A stretch of 64,000 bases of DNA from Psychromonas algarum (GCF_004376845.1 NZ_SNUW01000007.1:1-64000); one strand, 5' to 3'; counted from the stretch's first letter, positions 48,027 to 58,120 are shown. Notes: generated by a model not told the origin, from the sequence alone. Made by a program: numbers and translations.

Positions 48027-48056
48027 ATTTAAAAGGGCATCAAAGCCCTTTTAAAT
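48027..48056. terminator. Terminator between MATE gene and VC0807-like gene
   Basis: ATTTAAAAGGGC and GCCCTTTTAAAT form a perfect 12-bp stem with an ATCAAA loop, in a 58-bp gap between convergent genes. Confidence 0.75.
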
Positions 48057-48064
48057 CAATTAAC

Positions 48065-48763
48065 TTATTTTTTTGTAGCCATCACTTCATCAAGTGTTAA
48101 CCCAGTAAGGTCGCGGACAGTACGCCATAAGTAATAAAAAACACCAAATAACATGACCATAGATGGCAATGCTATCATCGGGTAACTATATAAAGTTAAC
48201 TGCCCTAATTCTGCATTAAATGCTTCAGTTCCGGCAGGGCTAGTCACTAACCATTTAGCAAGTATGTAATTCATTGTTGCAGAAAAAGCAAAAGAACAAG
48301 CAACAAGATAAGTAGCTTTTAACAAACGTCGATCAAATGCCTCTGTGCAATTATGCTCAATTAGTTTTTGTTTGATTTTTTCTACATCCATAACATCAGG
48401 ATTAAATAGCAATGCTCTTACTAAAGGGTAAGGTGTAAAAGTTGAAACCAATACAGCAATGCCTATTATTGCAGGAATAGCAGCTTCTTTAATTGCCAAC
48501 CATTTATTATCTAACTCAAATAAACCAATTCCCCCAGTTAACAAAACACTGAGTAATCCTAATAAAGCGATAAAGTTAAATTTTCTGTATTTTACTAATT
48601 CAAAAATACCCCAACCCAGTGGGAAAGCTAAAGCTGCAATTAAACCACCGGTCGCTCCTAGGTCACTATCACCACTTAATTTCATAAGGATAAACGAAGG
48701 AATAACAATGCTGACAAGCAGGTCAACCATTGGGCGAGGTTTGTGTGTGGATTTACTATTCAT
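48065..48763 (-). CDS. VC0807-like multi-pass membrane protein
   Basis: The 232 residues contain about six hydrophobic helices and recognisable stretches: PRPMVDLLVSIVIPSFILMKLSGD, LGATGGLIAALAFPLGWGIFELVKYRKFN and ALLFNPDVMDVEKI, which I recall from VC0807-type proteins in Vibrionales. The function is unknown. Confidence 0.75.
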   Translation of the reverse strand: MNSKSTHKPRPMVDLLVSIVIPSFILMKLSGDSDLGATGGLIAALAFPLGWGIFELVKYRKFNFIALLGLLSVLLTGGIGLFELDNKWLAIKEAAIPAIIGIAVLVSTFTPYPLVRALLFNPDVMDVEKIKQKLIEHNCTEAFDRRLLKATYLVACSFAFSATMNYILAKWLVTSPAGTEAFNAELGQLTLYSYPMIALPSMVMLFGVFYYLWRTVRDLTGLTLDEVMATKK

Positions 48764-49075
48764 AGAATTTACTTATTGATTACCGATTAAAGATGCATGG
48801 TTATAGCTAATTATGTTCAACAATACAATAGATAGGTAGTTAGGTAGCCTGTTCAATAGAAAATATGTGATCATAAAAACTTAACATATAACCTCAATTT
48901 ATTAAGTTATATGGAAATTTCACCACTTCTCTATTTAGAACCAAATCACCAATAAAACGAAGATAATCTCTTCATTCAAATACAAGAGTTAGAAAATACA
49001 AATACTTAGGTAAAATAGCGAAAAAAATTGTCTTCGTTTTCTTAATAACGTCTTCGTTTTAATTCCACGAATACA
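48764..49075. other. Non-coding gap with short direct and inverted repeats
   Basis: I see no gene in this 312-bp AT-rich gap. It holds TCTTCGTTTT twice, 20 bp apart (49031-49040 and 49051-49060), an inverted AAAACGAAGA at 48954-48963, and a perfect 8-bp inverted repeat CATATAAC/GTTATATG at 48885-48913. Confidence 0.55.
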
Positions 49076-50281
49076 CTAAACCTCTTGTCCCGCTGCCCAA
49101 CCACAACTCCAGCACCAGCTAAAATTAAAGCCGCCTAACCATCCTGTGACATCCATGGCTTCACCAACAATGTATAAACCTTTCACTGATTTACATTCCA
49201 TGGTTTTTGAAGAGATGGCATCGGTATCAATGCCTCCTAATGTCACTTCTGCTGTTCGGTAACCTTCTGTGCCATTAATTAATGGTTTCCATTCATGGAA
49301 GAGTTCTGCCACTTGCTTTAACTCTTTTTCGTTAAACTGTTTTAAAGGTCGGCTTTCGATATCAGCTAGTGCTAACAAACATTCAACGACGCGTTTAGGA
49401 AGGTGTTGTGATAATAAGGTTTTTAAGGCTAGCTCTGGACGATCTTGTTGTGTATTGGATAATAATTGCTGTAGATCTTCGCTTGGTAATAGGTCAATTA
49501 AGATAGTATCGCCAGGTTGCCAATAATTAGAAATTTGTAAAATAACTGGCCCACTTAAACCACGGTGCGTAAACAACAAAGCTTCGCTAAAGCTAACTGG
49601 TTTATCTTTTTTGCTGGCTTCTTTTTTAATGGACGTAGCTGTTGCAGGGAAGCTGATCCCCGATAAACCTTCTAACTTTTCTTTTAAGCTCGGTTGCAAA
49701 GTAAAAGGTACTAAGCCTGCACGAGTGGGTTTTACGGCGAGCCCGTATTGTTCTGCCAGTTGATAAGCAAAAGGAGTAGCGCCCAATTTAGGAAGCGATA
49801 ATCCGCCCGTTGCAACCACTAATGACTGACAACTAAAATCACCATGAGTGGTTTGTAATGAGAAATGATTGTCTGCAATTTGTTGATGATTAAGCACTTC
49901 ACACTGGGTTTTGATCATCACGCCAGCTGATTTTGCTTCGTCTAATAACATGCCTACAATTTGCTTTGCGCTATCATCACAAAACAGCTGTCCATGGTCA
50001 CGCTCATGCCAACTGATATTGTGCTTATCCACCATGGCGATGAAATCCCATTGTGTATAACGACTTAATGCTGATTTCACAAAATGAGGATTGCTACATA
50101 AAAAATTACTTGGTTCAACATATAAATTAGTGAAATTACAACGTCCACCACCACTCATTATTATTTTTTGGCCAATACGCTTTGCATGTTCAATTAACAA
50201 CACGTTACGCCCGCGTTTACCAGCTTCAATTGCACACATCAAACCTGATGCACCAGCACCAATAATAATTACATCAAACAT
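49076..50281 (-). CDS. HI0933/YhiN-family FAD-dependent oxidoreductase
   Basis: From ATG 50281 the protein is 401 residues with the Rossmann FAD motif IIIGAGASGLMCAIEAGKRG, KIIMSGGGRCNFTN, and a C-terminal GWLGGFNFSWCWSCGWAAG. This is the HI0933 (YhiN/BaiN) family of flavoproteins, proposed to reduce or hydrolyse various substrates; no cellular role is settled. The longer frame adds 18 hydrophobic residues that I consider unlikely. Confidence 0.9.
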   Translation of the reverse strand: MFDVIIIGAGASGLMCAIEAGKRGRNVLLIEHAKRIGQKIIMSGGGRCNFTNLYVEPSNFLCSNPHFVKSALSRYTQWDFIAMVDKHNISWHERDHGQLFCDDSAKQIVGMLLDEAKSAGVMIKTQCEVLNHQQIADNHFSLQTTHGDFSCQSLVVATGGLSLPKLGATPFAYQLAEQYGLAVKPTRAGLVPFTLQPSLKEKLEGLSGISFPATATSIKKEASKKDKPVSFSEALLFTHRGLSGPVILQISNYWQPGDTILIDLLPSEDLQQLLSNTQQDRPELALKTLLSQHLPKRVVECLLALADIESRPLKQFNEKELKQVAELFHEWKPLINGTEGYRTAEVTLGGIDTDAISSKTMECKSVKGLYIVGEAMDVTGWLGGFNFSWCWSCGWAAGQEV

Positions 50282-50408
50282 AGCAGACCTTAAATACACG
50301 AAGCTTAGATAATATGCACTGAAGCATAAACACATTAAAAATAATCGCCCAAGGATACACTATTTGCTTTTTTAAGTGCGAAATTATAGCGATTACATTA
50401 AATATGTT

Positions 50409-50489
50409 ATCTAAGTTTTACGCTGAAAAAATAGCTCTATTCAAGGTGTAAATTACGCAAAAAGCTGTTTTATTTACGAAATTTACAAC
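50409..50489 (+). repeat. Intergenic repeat, copy B
   Basis: This stretch aligns with 38201-38269 (shared ATCTAA-TTT-ACGC-GAAAA, AGGTGTAAA and ATTTACGAAATT). Within it AAAAAATAGCT and AGCTGTTTTAT can pair, and GTAAATT/AATTTAC flank a second stem, so it could fold as RNA. Confidence 0.55.
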
Positions 50490-50580
50490 GAGGAAGTGGT
50501 TGTTTATTGTGATTGGTATTAGTCAGGCACTTATGTGTAAGTTTTAAATATTGATGAGAATAAGTGGAGATGTTTATGAT

Positions 50581-50610
50581 AAAAAAAGGCCGCGTAGCAG
50601 CGGCCTTTTT
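50581..50610 (-). terminator. fkpA terminator
   Basis: AAAAGGCCGC and GCGGCCTTTT form a perfect GC-rich stem, with a run of T on the minus strand after fkpA. Confidence 0.92.
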
Positions 50611-50628
50611 ATTAATGCTTTGCACTAC

Positions 50629-51408
50629 TTATTTAGTAGCTGGAGCATCTTTAGCATCTTGAGAATCAATTGCTAATAATTCAACTTCAAAAATAAGTGT
50701 TGCACCAGGAGGAATTGGACCTGCACCTTTTTCTCCGTAAGCTAAATCAGCAGGAATAACAAATTTGTATTTCTCACCAACGCTCATTAGTTGAACACCT
50801 TCAGTCCAACCAGGAATAACACCATTTAGAGGGAATTGAACTGGTTCACCACGGCTAATAGAGCTATCGAACTCAGTACCATCGATTAAAGTACCAACGT
50901 AATGTACTGTTACTAAATCATCAGCACTTGGTTTAGGACCTTCAGCTTTAGTGATAACTGAATATTGTAAACCAGATTCAGTTACTGTTACGCCTTCAGC
51001 TTTTGCATTTTTATCTAAGAATGCTTTTGCATCTGCTGCTGCTTTCTCTGCCGCTTCTTGTTGTGCTTTTTGTGCAGCTTCTTGTACCCTTGCATCATAA
51101 GCTTTTAATGTTTGAATAGTGTCTTCATCAGTTAATTTAGATTTACCACGTAAAGTATCTGAAATACCTTCTAAAATAACTTCTTTATCTAACTCCATAC
51201 CAAATTCAGCTTGTTTATCTAACGTTGTTTCAACGTAACGAGAGAATGAAGCACCAATTGCGTATGCAGCTTTATCGTTATCACTTTTGAAAGTTACAGC
51301 GGCAGCTTCTTGAGTTTGTGCTGTTGTTGCTGGTTCATCTTTTGCATTACAGCCAACTGTAAATGCAACTGCTGCTGCTAATAAAGAAACTTTAAAAACG
51401 TTTTTCAT
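50629..51408 (-). CDS. fkpA: FKBP-type peptidyl-prolyl isomerase, FkpA/Mip type
   Basis: From ATG 51408 the protein is 259 residues. It starts with a lipoprotein-type signal ending FTVGC (C20). A helical N-terminal dimerisation region follows, including AQKAQQEAAEKAAADAK (coiled coil), and then the FKBP domain (about 150-245) with VHYVGTLIDGTEFDSS, PVQFPLNGVIPGWTEG and IPADLAYGEKG. It is a periplasmic chaperone and prolyl isomerase. The start is chosen for the signal peptide; the longer frame adds 36 unlikely residues. Confidence 0.93.
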   Translation of the reverse strand: MKNVFKVSLLAAAVAFTVGCNAKDEPATTAQTQEAAAVTFKSDNDKAAYAIGASFSRYVETTLDKQAEFGMELDKEVILEGISDTLRGKSKLTDEDTIQTLKAYDARVQEAAQKAQQEAAEKAAADAKAFLDKNAKAEGVTVTESGLQYSVITKAEGPKPSADDLVTVHYVGTLIDGTEFDSSISRGEPVQFPLNGVIPGWTEGVQLMSVGEKYKFVIPADLAYGEKGAGPIPPGATLIFEVELLAIDSQDAKDAPATK

Positions 51409-52076
51409 TGTTACTCCAAATATTAAATTAAAAAGATTACGGTGAAATTCCATCACAAAATGTAAGCCAAGCATCCAAACTATTGCGTTTATATTACCCC
51501 TAAAGTTATTCATCAACCAAGGTTATTTACCTTGAGGGGCTGTTAACACGTCATTTTTAAAAAATGTTAAATACTTTATTATTGAATACTTACGAATATT
51601 CTCATTGATCATTCAATAATATTAAACATACAGCGAGATACCTACCGTTTTAAAAAAGAGGCTTATTTTATCAATTCCATTTAACTAAATTGATGGGATC
51701 ATCTAAATTATCACTACTATTTAACCGGCATCACATTAACAGTCAAAGTAACAATCTATTTATTGTGCGTTTGTCTGCAAATAACTGTATTACATTGCTT
51801 ATAAACGATTAAAAATTTATTTGGGCATAATAAAAGTAAGTGATTGATGACACCAATTGTTAATGGACAAAGTAAGACAAAATTAGTTCATTTCAATTTT
51901 ATGATTACTGGTAGCGACTTTTTAAGAGGAATAATCATTTATCTCAATGACGTATAATAAAATCACTACCCGCTTTGCTAGCTGTAGTATACTCGGCTGT
52001 ATTATGGAGTTATGCACAGGTGCAAAATTCCACTTAATTGTTATCATTTGGCTAAGCCTGCCTATATAGAGAAATT
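51409..52076. other. 668-bp gap between fkpA and slyX
   Basis: Apart from promoters expected for the two divergent genes, I find no RNA gene, repeat or convincing ORF in this AT-rich stretch. A 36-codon ORF (51847-51957) has a weak ribosome site and no recognisable product. Confidence 0.5.
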
Positions 52077-52301
52077 ATGAATAGTACACAATTACAATTA
52101 GCAGAACGTATTGAACAATTAGAAATGAAAATTGCTTTTCAAGAAGATAATATCGAGACACTTAACAAAGAGATTTTTGAACAACAACGTCGGACACAAC
52201 AACTTATTGAGCAGGTTGCATTATTAGCTGTTAAGTTAAAAGAGAGTGAGCCTAACCAACTGGCATCAGAAAAAGAAGAGATGCGCCCTCCTCATTATTA
52301 G
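52077..52301 (+). CDS. slyX: SlyX-family protein
   Basis: The 74-residue protein is a predicted coiled coil (LAERIEQLEMKIAFQEDNIETLN) with a basic/acidic C terminus ending RPPHY, typical of SlyX. Its molecular role is unknown. In E. coli slyX is next to fkpA as well, supporting the call. Confidence 0.93.
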   Translation: MNSTQLQLAERIEQLEMKIAFQEDNIETLNKEIFEQQRRTQQLIEQVALLAVKLKESEPNQLASEKEEMRPPHY

Positions 52302-52305
52302 AAAG

Positions 52306-53046
52306 TTAAAGATGAAGTGATAGTGTGGCATTAGGTTGCGGTGTTAAATAATCTATATATTGCAATTTTATTTTGTCACCTAAGGGTTGTTTTTGATCAA
52401 CGTCAATCATAGTGAAACTAACTGTCTGTGCATCTTCTCGATACATTTTTACTGAACATTTACCTGATGGGCCTTGGTGTTGATGATAGGCAATATAATC
52501 AGCAGTCGTTGTTTGTTGTCCTGTGATCATTTTCTTAAATTGCTGTTTTCGTGATGCGTAAACATTTTCATAATCAACACCAGATGATGTTAATGGTAGT
52601 GAATATTCTGCAGATAACGTAACATAAGTTAATTTTTTTCCATCCCAAGTATACTGCCAAGCCAGTTCACTTTTACTTTGTTTTGCAGATAACTTATTAG
52701 CAAATACACACAATTGAAAAGCTTGAAAATGCCTAAAATCCATCTTCATTAAATACTCATGAATATTGTTCACATTCTCTAATAACCTCGGAATAATAAC
52801 TCCACGACTAGTAAAAATATTAAGGTTTGGATCAACTTGTGCTTGATAATAATTCAATAAAGCCAAGCTCACACCGCTTTCATGCACTGCAATCCATGTT
52901 CCACCACCATTAGGATCAATAGGATAAATCGCTTTTAAAGAAGAGTTTACTGTTGGAGGGATCGCCTGCGATCTAAGCTTGTTCTCATCTCGATTAAAAA
53001 AGAGTTGATAGCCTTGCTCTGTTAATCGATAAGTTAATGTACACAT
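52306..53046 (-). CDS. NRDE-family protein (TANGO2-like)
   Basis: The 246 residues begin with a cysteine directly after Met (MCTLTYR), and then the diagnostic FFNRDEN motif, followed by GGTWIAVHESGVSLALLNYY. This is the NRDE/TANGO2 family, possibly an Ntn-hydrolase-like protein, with a role in heme or lipid metabolism proposed for the eukaryotic members. The function in bacteria is unknown. The stop is only 5 bp from slyX (convergent). Confidence 0.88.
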   Translation of the reverse strand: MCTLTYRLTEQGYQLFFNRDENKLRSQAIPPTVNSSLKAIYPIDPNGGGTWIAVHESGVSLALLNYYQAQVDPNLNIFTSRGVIIPRLLENVNNIHEYLMKMDFRHFQAFQLCVFANKLSAKQSKSELAWQYTWDGKKLTYVTLSAEYSLPLTSSGVDYENVYASRKQQFKKMITGQQTTTADYIAYHQHQGPSGKCSVKMYREDAQTVSFTMIDVDQKQPLGDKIKLQYIDYLTPQPNATLSLHL

Positions 53047-53051
53047 AACTA

Positions 53052-53552
53052 TTAGCCTGTACGTAAAAAAGTCGCGGTTGCTGGAGCAATCCCTAAACCA
53101 CTATCTACTTTGAGTTTCTGAATTTGAGAAATTTGTTTGATTGTTGAAAAATGGTGAACCGCATGGCTTCCTACAAAAATCACTTCACGAGCAAGAGTTG
53201 TATTAACAATAACCACTTGTTTACTTTTAACAGATATTTCAGTCGATAATTTTAAGGTTTGCTGTAGTTGTTGCTCAGTCAACTCTGATAAAAAAAGCTC
53301 TATTTCCATAATCGATTCTAACGCTGCTTGAGGAGAGCTTTCTAAAACACCTCCACGGCTACGTTGATCATAATCGATAAGCCCCGTTTCTAAGCCATTA
53401 ATAATCGCATAATAATGATCCAAAATATGGCGAATATGCGCACCCGGTGCACTCATAAAAGAAGGTGAAATAATTTCTATGTATTGTTGTTCAGACACTG
53501 ATGTTAAATAGGTTTTTGCTTGTTGTAAAATAATAAGCTGACTTTCAATCAT
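53052..53552 (-). CDS. DinB/YfiT-fold protein
   Basis: The 166-residue helical protein shows histidines at HIRHILDHYYAII near 38-46 and SHAVHHFSTIKQI near 128-133, the spaced positions of the DinB/YfiT metal-binding triad. Such proteins act as metal-dependent enzymes or thiol transferases, but no substrate is evident. It lies five bases upstream of the NRDE gene, same strand, so they are probably co-transcribed. Confidence 0.82.
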   Translation of the reverse strand: MIESQLIILQQAKTYLTSVSEQQYIEIISPSFMSAPGAHIRHILDHYYAIINGLETGLIDYDQRSRGGVLESSPQAALESIMEIELFLSELTEQQLQQTLKLSTEISVKSKQVVIVNTTLAREVIFVGSHAVHHFSTIKQISQIQKLKVDSGLGIAPATATFLRTG

Positions 53553-53655
53553 TGGCTAAACATTCCTTGAAATAGACACTGTGATTATAAATAGAGTGAT
53601 AAATTCATTTATAGTTCATCTAATAGACCGGTACTTGCGCTTATTTTATTTCAAT

Positions 53656-54369
53656 TTAATTAACATTTTCTGAAAATAATGTTGATAATTGAAGGTTATT
53701 GATAAGCTCAGTGTTATCAATACGTCCGTAACTCTGCCAACCATCTTCAGCGGACTCAATGCCCGTTGTAGGATCTGCTATTATTTTGGGGTAGCCATCA
53801 CCAACCGAATGAACAGAAGTGGCTTGATATAAATAACCATTGTGGATAACAAATGCCCCTTTGCTGTATTCCATATTAGGCTCAAAGTATAAGATTTCGT
53901 TAGTAGTTAGTTGCGAAACAATAATCCCCGCTAATTGAGCTGTCATTTCAGTATTGTCACTACTTGATAATAAGCTTAAATTCACCAATTCTGAATGTAT
54001 AAAATGCTCTACCTTACCTTTTGCGTTAATCCAAGATACATCCATTTCAATTTCTTTAAAATCAATTGCAGTATTGAGTTCATTACTAACATCATGCACA
54101 TTCCAAGTAATATTAAACTGACTATTACCAAGTTGTATATCCGTTTCCGAGGTGTTATCTAATGCCACTAATTGTTGCACATTAGAGAGTGTTAATAGTT
54201 GCTCTCTCTTCTCTGTCACTAATGGAATAACTAAGGAATGGGTTAAATTATCACGTTGCTGATCGGCAATTCTCTTTTGTAAACCTGTTATATTTACAGC
54301 CGTTAAACTAACCACTATTAATGATACTAATACTTCAATTAATGAAAAACCTGCAAGTTTACATAACAT
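53656..54369 (-). CDS. Type IV minor pilin-like protein with a CBM5/12-like C-terminal module
   Basis: From ATG 54369 the protein is 237 residues. It has a class III prepilin start, KLAG|FSLIEVLV, with cleavage after G7 and E12 as mature Glu5, then a long hydrophobic helix. The C-terminal part (about 158-226) reads YFEPNMEYSKGAFVIHNGYLYQAT...GWQSYG, with Tyr, Gly, Val, Gly, Tyr, Ala and Trp at the spacing of chitin-binding CBM5/12 modules; the usual first Trp is Phe. Its ATG overlaps the TAA stop of the upstream gene (TAATG). It may place a sugar-binding tip on a pilus; this is inferred. Confidence 0.8.
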   Translation of the reverse strand: MLCKLAGFSLIEVLVSLIVVSLTAVNITGLQKRIADQQRDNLTHSLVIPLVTEKREQLLTLSNVQQLVALDNTSETDIQLGNSQFNITWNVHDVSNELNTAIDFKEIEMDVSWINAKGKVEHFIHSELVNLSLLSSSDNTEMTAQLAGIIVSQLTTNEILYFEPNMEYSKGAFVIHNGYLYQATSVHSVGDGYPKIIADPTTGIESAEDGWQSYGRIDNTELINNLQLSTLFSENVN

Positions 54370-55733
54370 TAGAAGTCCCTCCATGTACCAGCAACCAATT
54401 GATAACTACTTGCTGCAGCTGTCATTCCCATTTGCTGATATAACGTATTTAATATTGTTTTGTCATATCGAGCAGATAGATATTGCTGAGTACTATCACT
54501 ATCTATTGTATCGACTCCACCTGTTGAGCAATTATATTCACTTAATAATGCACCATTAACACGAATTCCGGCCATATCAATACGTTGATCTTTTTGGGTT
54601 TGTTTCACTCCATCGATATAAACGATACTGCCTAACTCATCCATCACATCATGGGTTGCCGGGAGAAAATACAGCATCCCAATTACAGAAGCTGTTGTAT
54701 TTGTTTCAGTAATGAAGGTACCTCCTTCAATAAAAACCATTTTAGGTCTTTCTGATGAACCAACAGTAAAATGGTTATATTCAGATGTCTGACTTTTTAA
54801 TGTATCATTTTGATCAATATTACAGTCACCTTTAATATAAATAACCGAGGTATCATCGCTAACATCTTGAAGCTGATCCGAACAACTTAGCGAGCTTAAA
54901 TGAGTCATATCAATTCGCACCACTTGCCCTGAACTACTCAACTCATCTTGAGCATCTTCTAAATTAATACCAAAAGTACGTTGAAATAAAGAACTCGCAT
55001 TGCTCATATCTTCAATCGAACTTACTTGGTCAAAAATAGAACCCGTTGAAGAAGCAGCAACTCCCCACTGATTATTACTTATTTCTTTAAAACGCGTTTC
55101 TCCAGTCTGATCTTCTAACAAACCATAAATAGCATTTTCATCAATACTATTAACTTGTAGTTCATCTCCAGTACAAAGATCCGTTTGTTCTAATTCAGCA
55201 CTAGGCTGACTCACAATAAGTTGTTTTGCTATATTACCCGGTGAACGGCAGCCTTCTTTGCTTAACCCTTCACAACCATCATTAATCATAGCCAATGCAT
55301 TAATATTCAGTTTTCCATTACTTGAAACAGGTGCAACCGGGATATCAAATGCATTACTGTAATAGACTTGTAAAGATATTTGTCGTGAAGCCGAAGCATC
55401 TTGAGATTGTCCTTTTGATACGATTTGAAATTTATGGCGAGTGATTTTAGTTACTGTTACTTGATAAGGAGTGTTTTCACTCATTTGTGCGGGATAAACA
55501 AAAGGTAAGTTTTCTATTAATTCATTCGCAATAGCAACACTATTTAATTTATTTAAAATTAAATTAACACCAGACTCTGCATTAATAAATGCCTCACTAT
55601 TACGATAATAATTAGCTAAAACTTGATTATCAATGAGTTGAGATCGCGCCATATTAACCGTATAAACAATGCCCGCAACACTCAATAGGATAGCAAACGT
55701 TAATACAGCAAAACCTTGCTTATTATTCTTCAT
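54369..55733 (-). CDS. PilX-like pilin-related protein of unknown family
   Basis: The 454 residues start with a prepilin-like segment (KQG|FAVLTFAILLSVAGIVYTV) that has Thr instead of the usual Glu5, and a helix continuing to about residue 60, as in PilX-type minor pilins. The rest is a large beta-rich domain with several cysteines (CEGLSKEGC, LCTG, SCSDQL, DCNI). I do not recognise that domain. It is translationally coupled to the CBM-like pilin gene through TAATG, so the two should work in one structure. Confidence 0.78.
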   Translation of the reverse strand: MKNNKQGFAVLTFAILLSVAGIVYTVNMARSQLIDNQVLANYYRNSEAFINAESGVNLILNKLNSVAIANELIENLPFVYPAQMSENTPYQVTVTKITRHKFQIVSKGQSQDASASRQISLQVYYSNAFDIPVAPVSSNGKLNINALAMINDGCEGLSKEGCRSPGNIAKQLIVSQPSAELEQTDLCTGDELQVNSIDENAIYGLLEDQTGETRFKEISNNQWGVAASSTGSIFDQVSSIEDMSNASSLFQRTFGINLEDAQDELSSSGQVVRIDMTHLSSLSCSDQLQDVSDDTSVIYIKGDCNIDQNDTLKSQTSEYNHFTVGSSERPKMVFIEGGTFITETNTTASVIGMLYFLPATHDVMDELGSIVYIDGVKQTQKDQRIDMAGIRVNGALLSEYNCSTGGVDTIDSDSTQQYLSARYDKTILNTLYQQMGMTAAASSYQLVAGTWRDF

Positions 55734-56109
55734 TTCCCCGACCTTAAGGATTTTAAATTTTATTTAATCAGTTATTTTGCAATATAAAATTATCATTATC
55801 CTTTCATTTATCGTCATTCCACAAACCACCTAAAGACTTTATTTTTACTTATAGTTTAGTTAATCACTAAGTAAATTTCCGCCAATAATATTAATAAAAA
55901 AAGAAGTGTATTTATCTTCTTGTATTTATTGACCTTGATCTCAAAAAACACTGCTTAGTGCGCGCTAGTTAACATATTTGTAACAACAGAGGCCTGTCTC
56001 ACAATATATATCCAAACTGTCGACTAGAATGAAATCATCAATATTTAACCAATCGAATATAAATAAAAAACCATAAGCAATTGATTATTATACAATAATG
56101 GAGTTAAAC
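55734..56109. other. Divergent control region between the pilin-like genes and acs
   Basis: The 376-bp stretch is AT-rich and non-coding. It should contain promoters for both sides. A short inverted repeat AAGAAG/CTTCTT lies near 55901-55921. I could not confirm a CRP site. Confidence 0.45.
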
Positions 56110-58059
56110 ATGAGCGAGAACCATATTTATCCTGTTTCACCAGAAGTAGCAAAAAAAAGCTTATTAACTAACAAACAATATTTATCTGATTACAAAGCTT
56201 CAATTGAAGATCCTGAAGCCTTCTGGGGTGAAAAAGGTAAAATTTTAGACTGGATGAAACCTTATACAAAAGTTAAAAATAGCTCATATGATCCAGGGCA
56301 TGTTGATATTAAATGGTTTGAAGATGGTCAATTAAACGTTTCGGTTAACTGTATCGATCGTCATTTAGCAACAAGAGCGGATCAAGTCGCTTTATTATGG
56401 GAAGGTGATTCTCCAGATCAGGATGCAAAAATTACTTACCGCACACTTTATACACAAGTATGTCAATTTGCTAACGCCCTAAAAGAACAAGGCATTAAAA
56501 AAGGTGATGTTGTTTGCTTATATATGCCAATGACACCAGAAGCAGCTGTTGCAATGCTCGCTTGTACGCGTATTGGTGCTGTGCATTCGATTGTATTTGG
56601 TGGTTTTTCTCCGGATGCTATTGCCGGACGTATTGTCGATAGTAGTGCAAAATTAGTGATCACCGCTGATGAAGGCCGACGTGGTGGACGCACAGTTCCA
56701 CTAAAAGCAAATGTTGATGAAGCGTTAACACGTGAAAGTACTGATTGTGTTCAATGTGTCATTGTATTCAAAAATACAGGTGGAGAAGTTAACTGGGTTG
56801 AAGGTCGAGATTTAGATTGGGCGGAAGCAACTCAATCACAAGCAACCGAGTGCGAACCAGAAGCAATGAACGCAGAAGATCCACTGTTTATTCTTTATAC
56901 ATCAGGCTCAACTGGCACACCGAAAGGTGTATTACATACAACAGGTGGTTACCTTGTTTATGCGGCTATGACATTTAAGTATGTATTTGATTACCAAGAG
57001 GGTGACATATACTGGTGTACTGCTGACGTAGGCTGGATAACAGGTCATAGTTACCTAGTGTATGGTCCACTTGCAAATGGTGCGACGACATTATTATTTG
57101 AAGGTGTTCCTAATTACCCTACACCTGCTCGCATGAGTGAAGTGGTTGATAAACACCAAGTCACATTATTATATACAGCACCAACGGCAATTCGCGCATT
57201 AATGGCAAAAGGTGATGAAGCAATTCAAGGAACTAGCCGCAGTTCTTTAAGAATACTTGGCTCTGTAGGTGAACCAATTAACCCTCAAGCATGGGAATGG
57301 TACTACGAGAAAATTGGCGATAAACGTTGCCCTATTGTTGATACATGGTGGCAAACAGAAACAGGTGGCATTTTAATTACGCCACTTCCAGGTGCAACAG
57401 ATCTTAAACCCGGCTCAGCAACTCGTCCATTTTTTGGTGTGCAACCTGCATTAGTAGATAATGATGGTGCCATTTTAGAAGGTGCTGTTGAAGGTAATTT
57501 GGTTATGCTAGATAGTTGGCCTGGTCAAATGCGTACACTTTACGGTAACCATGAACGCTTTGAACAAACTTACTTCTCAACCTTTAAAGGTATGTACTTT
57601 ACTGGTGATGGCGCTCGCCGTGATGAAGATGGTTATTACTGGATCACGGGCCGTGTGGATGATGTACTAAACGTATCCGGGCACCGTATGGGAACGGCTG
57701 AAATTGAAAGTGCATTAGTTGCGCACCCTAAAATTGCAGAGGCAGCCGTGGTAGGTGTTCCTCATGAAATTAAAGGACAAGGCATTTACGCCTACGTTAC
57801 ATTAAATTCAGGCGAATTTTCTTCACCTGAGTTGTATGCAGAAGTAAAACAATGGGTGCGTAAAGAGATTGGCGCGATTGCAACACCGGATATTTTACAT
57901 TGGGCAGAAGGATTACCTAAAACACGCTCGGGTAAAATTATGCGTCGTATTTTACGTAAAATTGCGACAGGTGAAAGTGATCAACTAGGTGATACATCAA
58001 CACTAGCAGATCCAAGTGTGGTTGATAAACTAATCAAAGAGAATCAAGAGCTTACTTAG
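56110..58059 (+). CDS. acs: Acetyl-CoA synthetase
   Basis: Acs activates acetate to acetyl-CoA through acetyl-AMP. From ATG 56110 the protein is 649 residues with the adenylate-forming motifs [39 protein letters not shown], and the acetylatable lysine in RSGKIMRR near the C terminus. GGAG lies six bases upstream of this ATG; ATG 56098 would overlap it. A terminator follows 62 bp after the stop. Confidence 0.97.
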   Translation: MSENHIYPVSPEVAKKSLLTNKQYLSDYKASIEDPEAFWGEKGKILDWMKPYTKVKNSSYDPGHVDIKWFEDGQLNVSVNCIDRHLATRADQVALLWEGDSPDQDAKITYRTLYTQVCQFANALKEQGIKKGDVVCLYMPMTPEAAVAMLACTRIGAVHSIVFGGFSPDAIAGRIVDSSAKLVITADEGRRGGRTVPLKANVDEALTRESTDCVQCVIVFKNTGGEVNWVEGRDLDWAEATQSQATECEPEAMNAEDPLFILYTSGSTGTPKGVLHTTGGYLVYAAMTFKYVFDYQEGDIYWCTADVGWITGHSYLVYGPLANGATTLLFEGVPNYPTPARMSEVVDKHQVTLLYTAPTAIRALMAKGDEAIQGTSRSSLRILGSVGEPINPQAWEWYYEKIGDKRCPIVDTWWQTETGGILITPLPGATDLKPGSATRPFFGVQPALVDNDGAILEGAVEGNLVMLDSWPGQMRTLYGNHERFEQTYFSTFKGMYFTGDGARRDEDGYYWITGRVDDVLNVSGHRMGTAEIESALVAHPKIAEAAVVGVPHEIKGQGIYAYVTLNSGEFSSPELYAEVKQWVRKEIGAIATPDILHWAEGLPKTRSGKIMRRILRKIATGESDQLGDTSTLADPSVVDKLIKENQELT

Positions 58060-58120
58060 ATTTAATTTGATTGTTCTAATAATGCCATTAGGGTTGTAGC
58101 CAATTGCCGGCTTTATCGCT

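Larger units (their letters stand above)
50282..50628. other. Gap between the HI0933-family gene and fkpA
   Basis: This 347-bp region holds the repeat copy B (50409-50489) and the fkpA terminator (50581-50610). I see no gene. Confidence 0.5.

Noticed and set aside
51847-51957. 36-codon ORF in the fkpA-slyX gap
   Set aside because: It has a weak ribosome site, no recognisable product, and ORFs of this size are expected by chance in AT-rich DNA.
55734-56109. CRP site controlling acs
   Set aside because: No convincing TGTGA-N6-TCACA match was visible by eye; a matrix scan would be needed.
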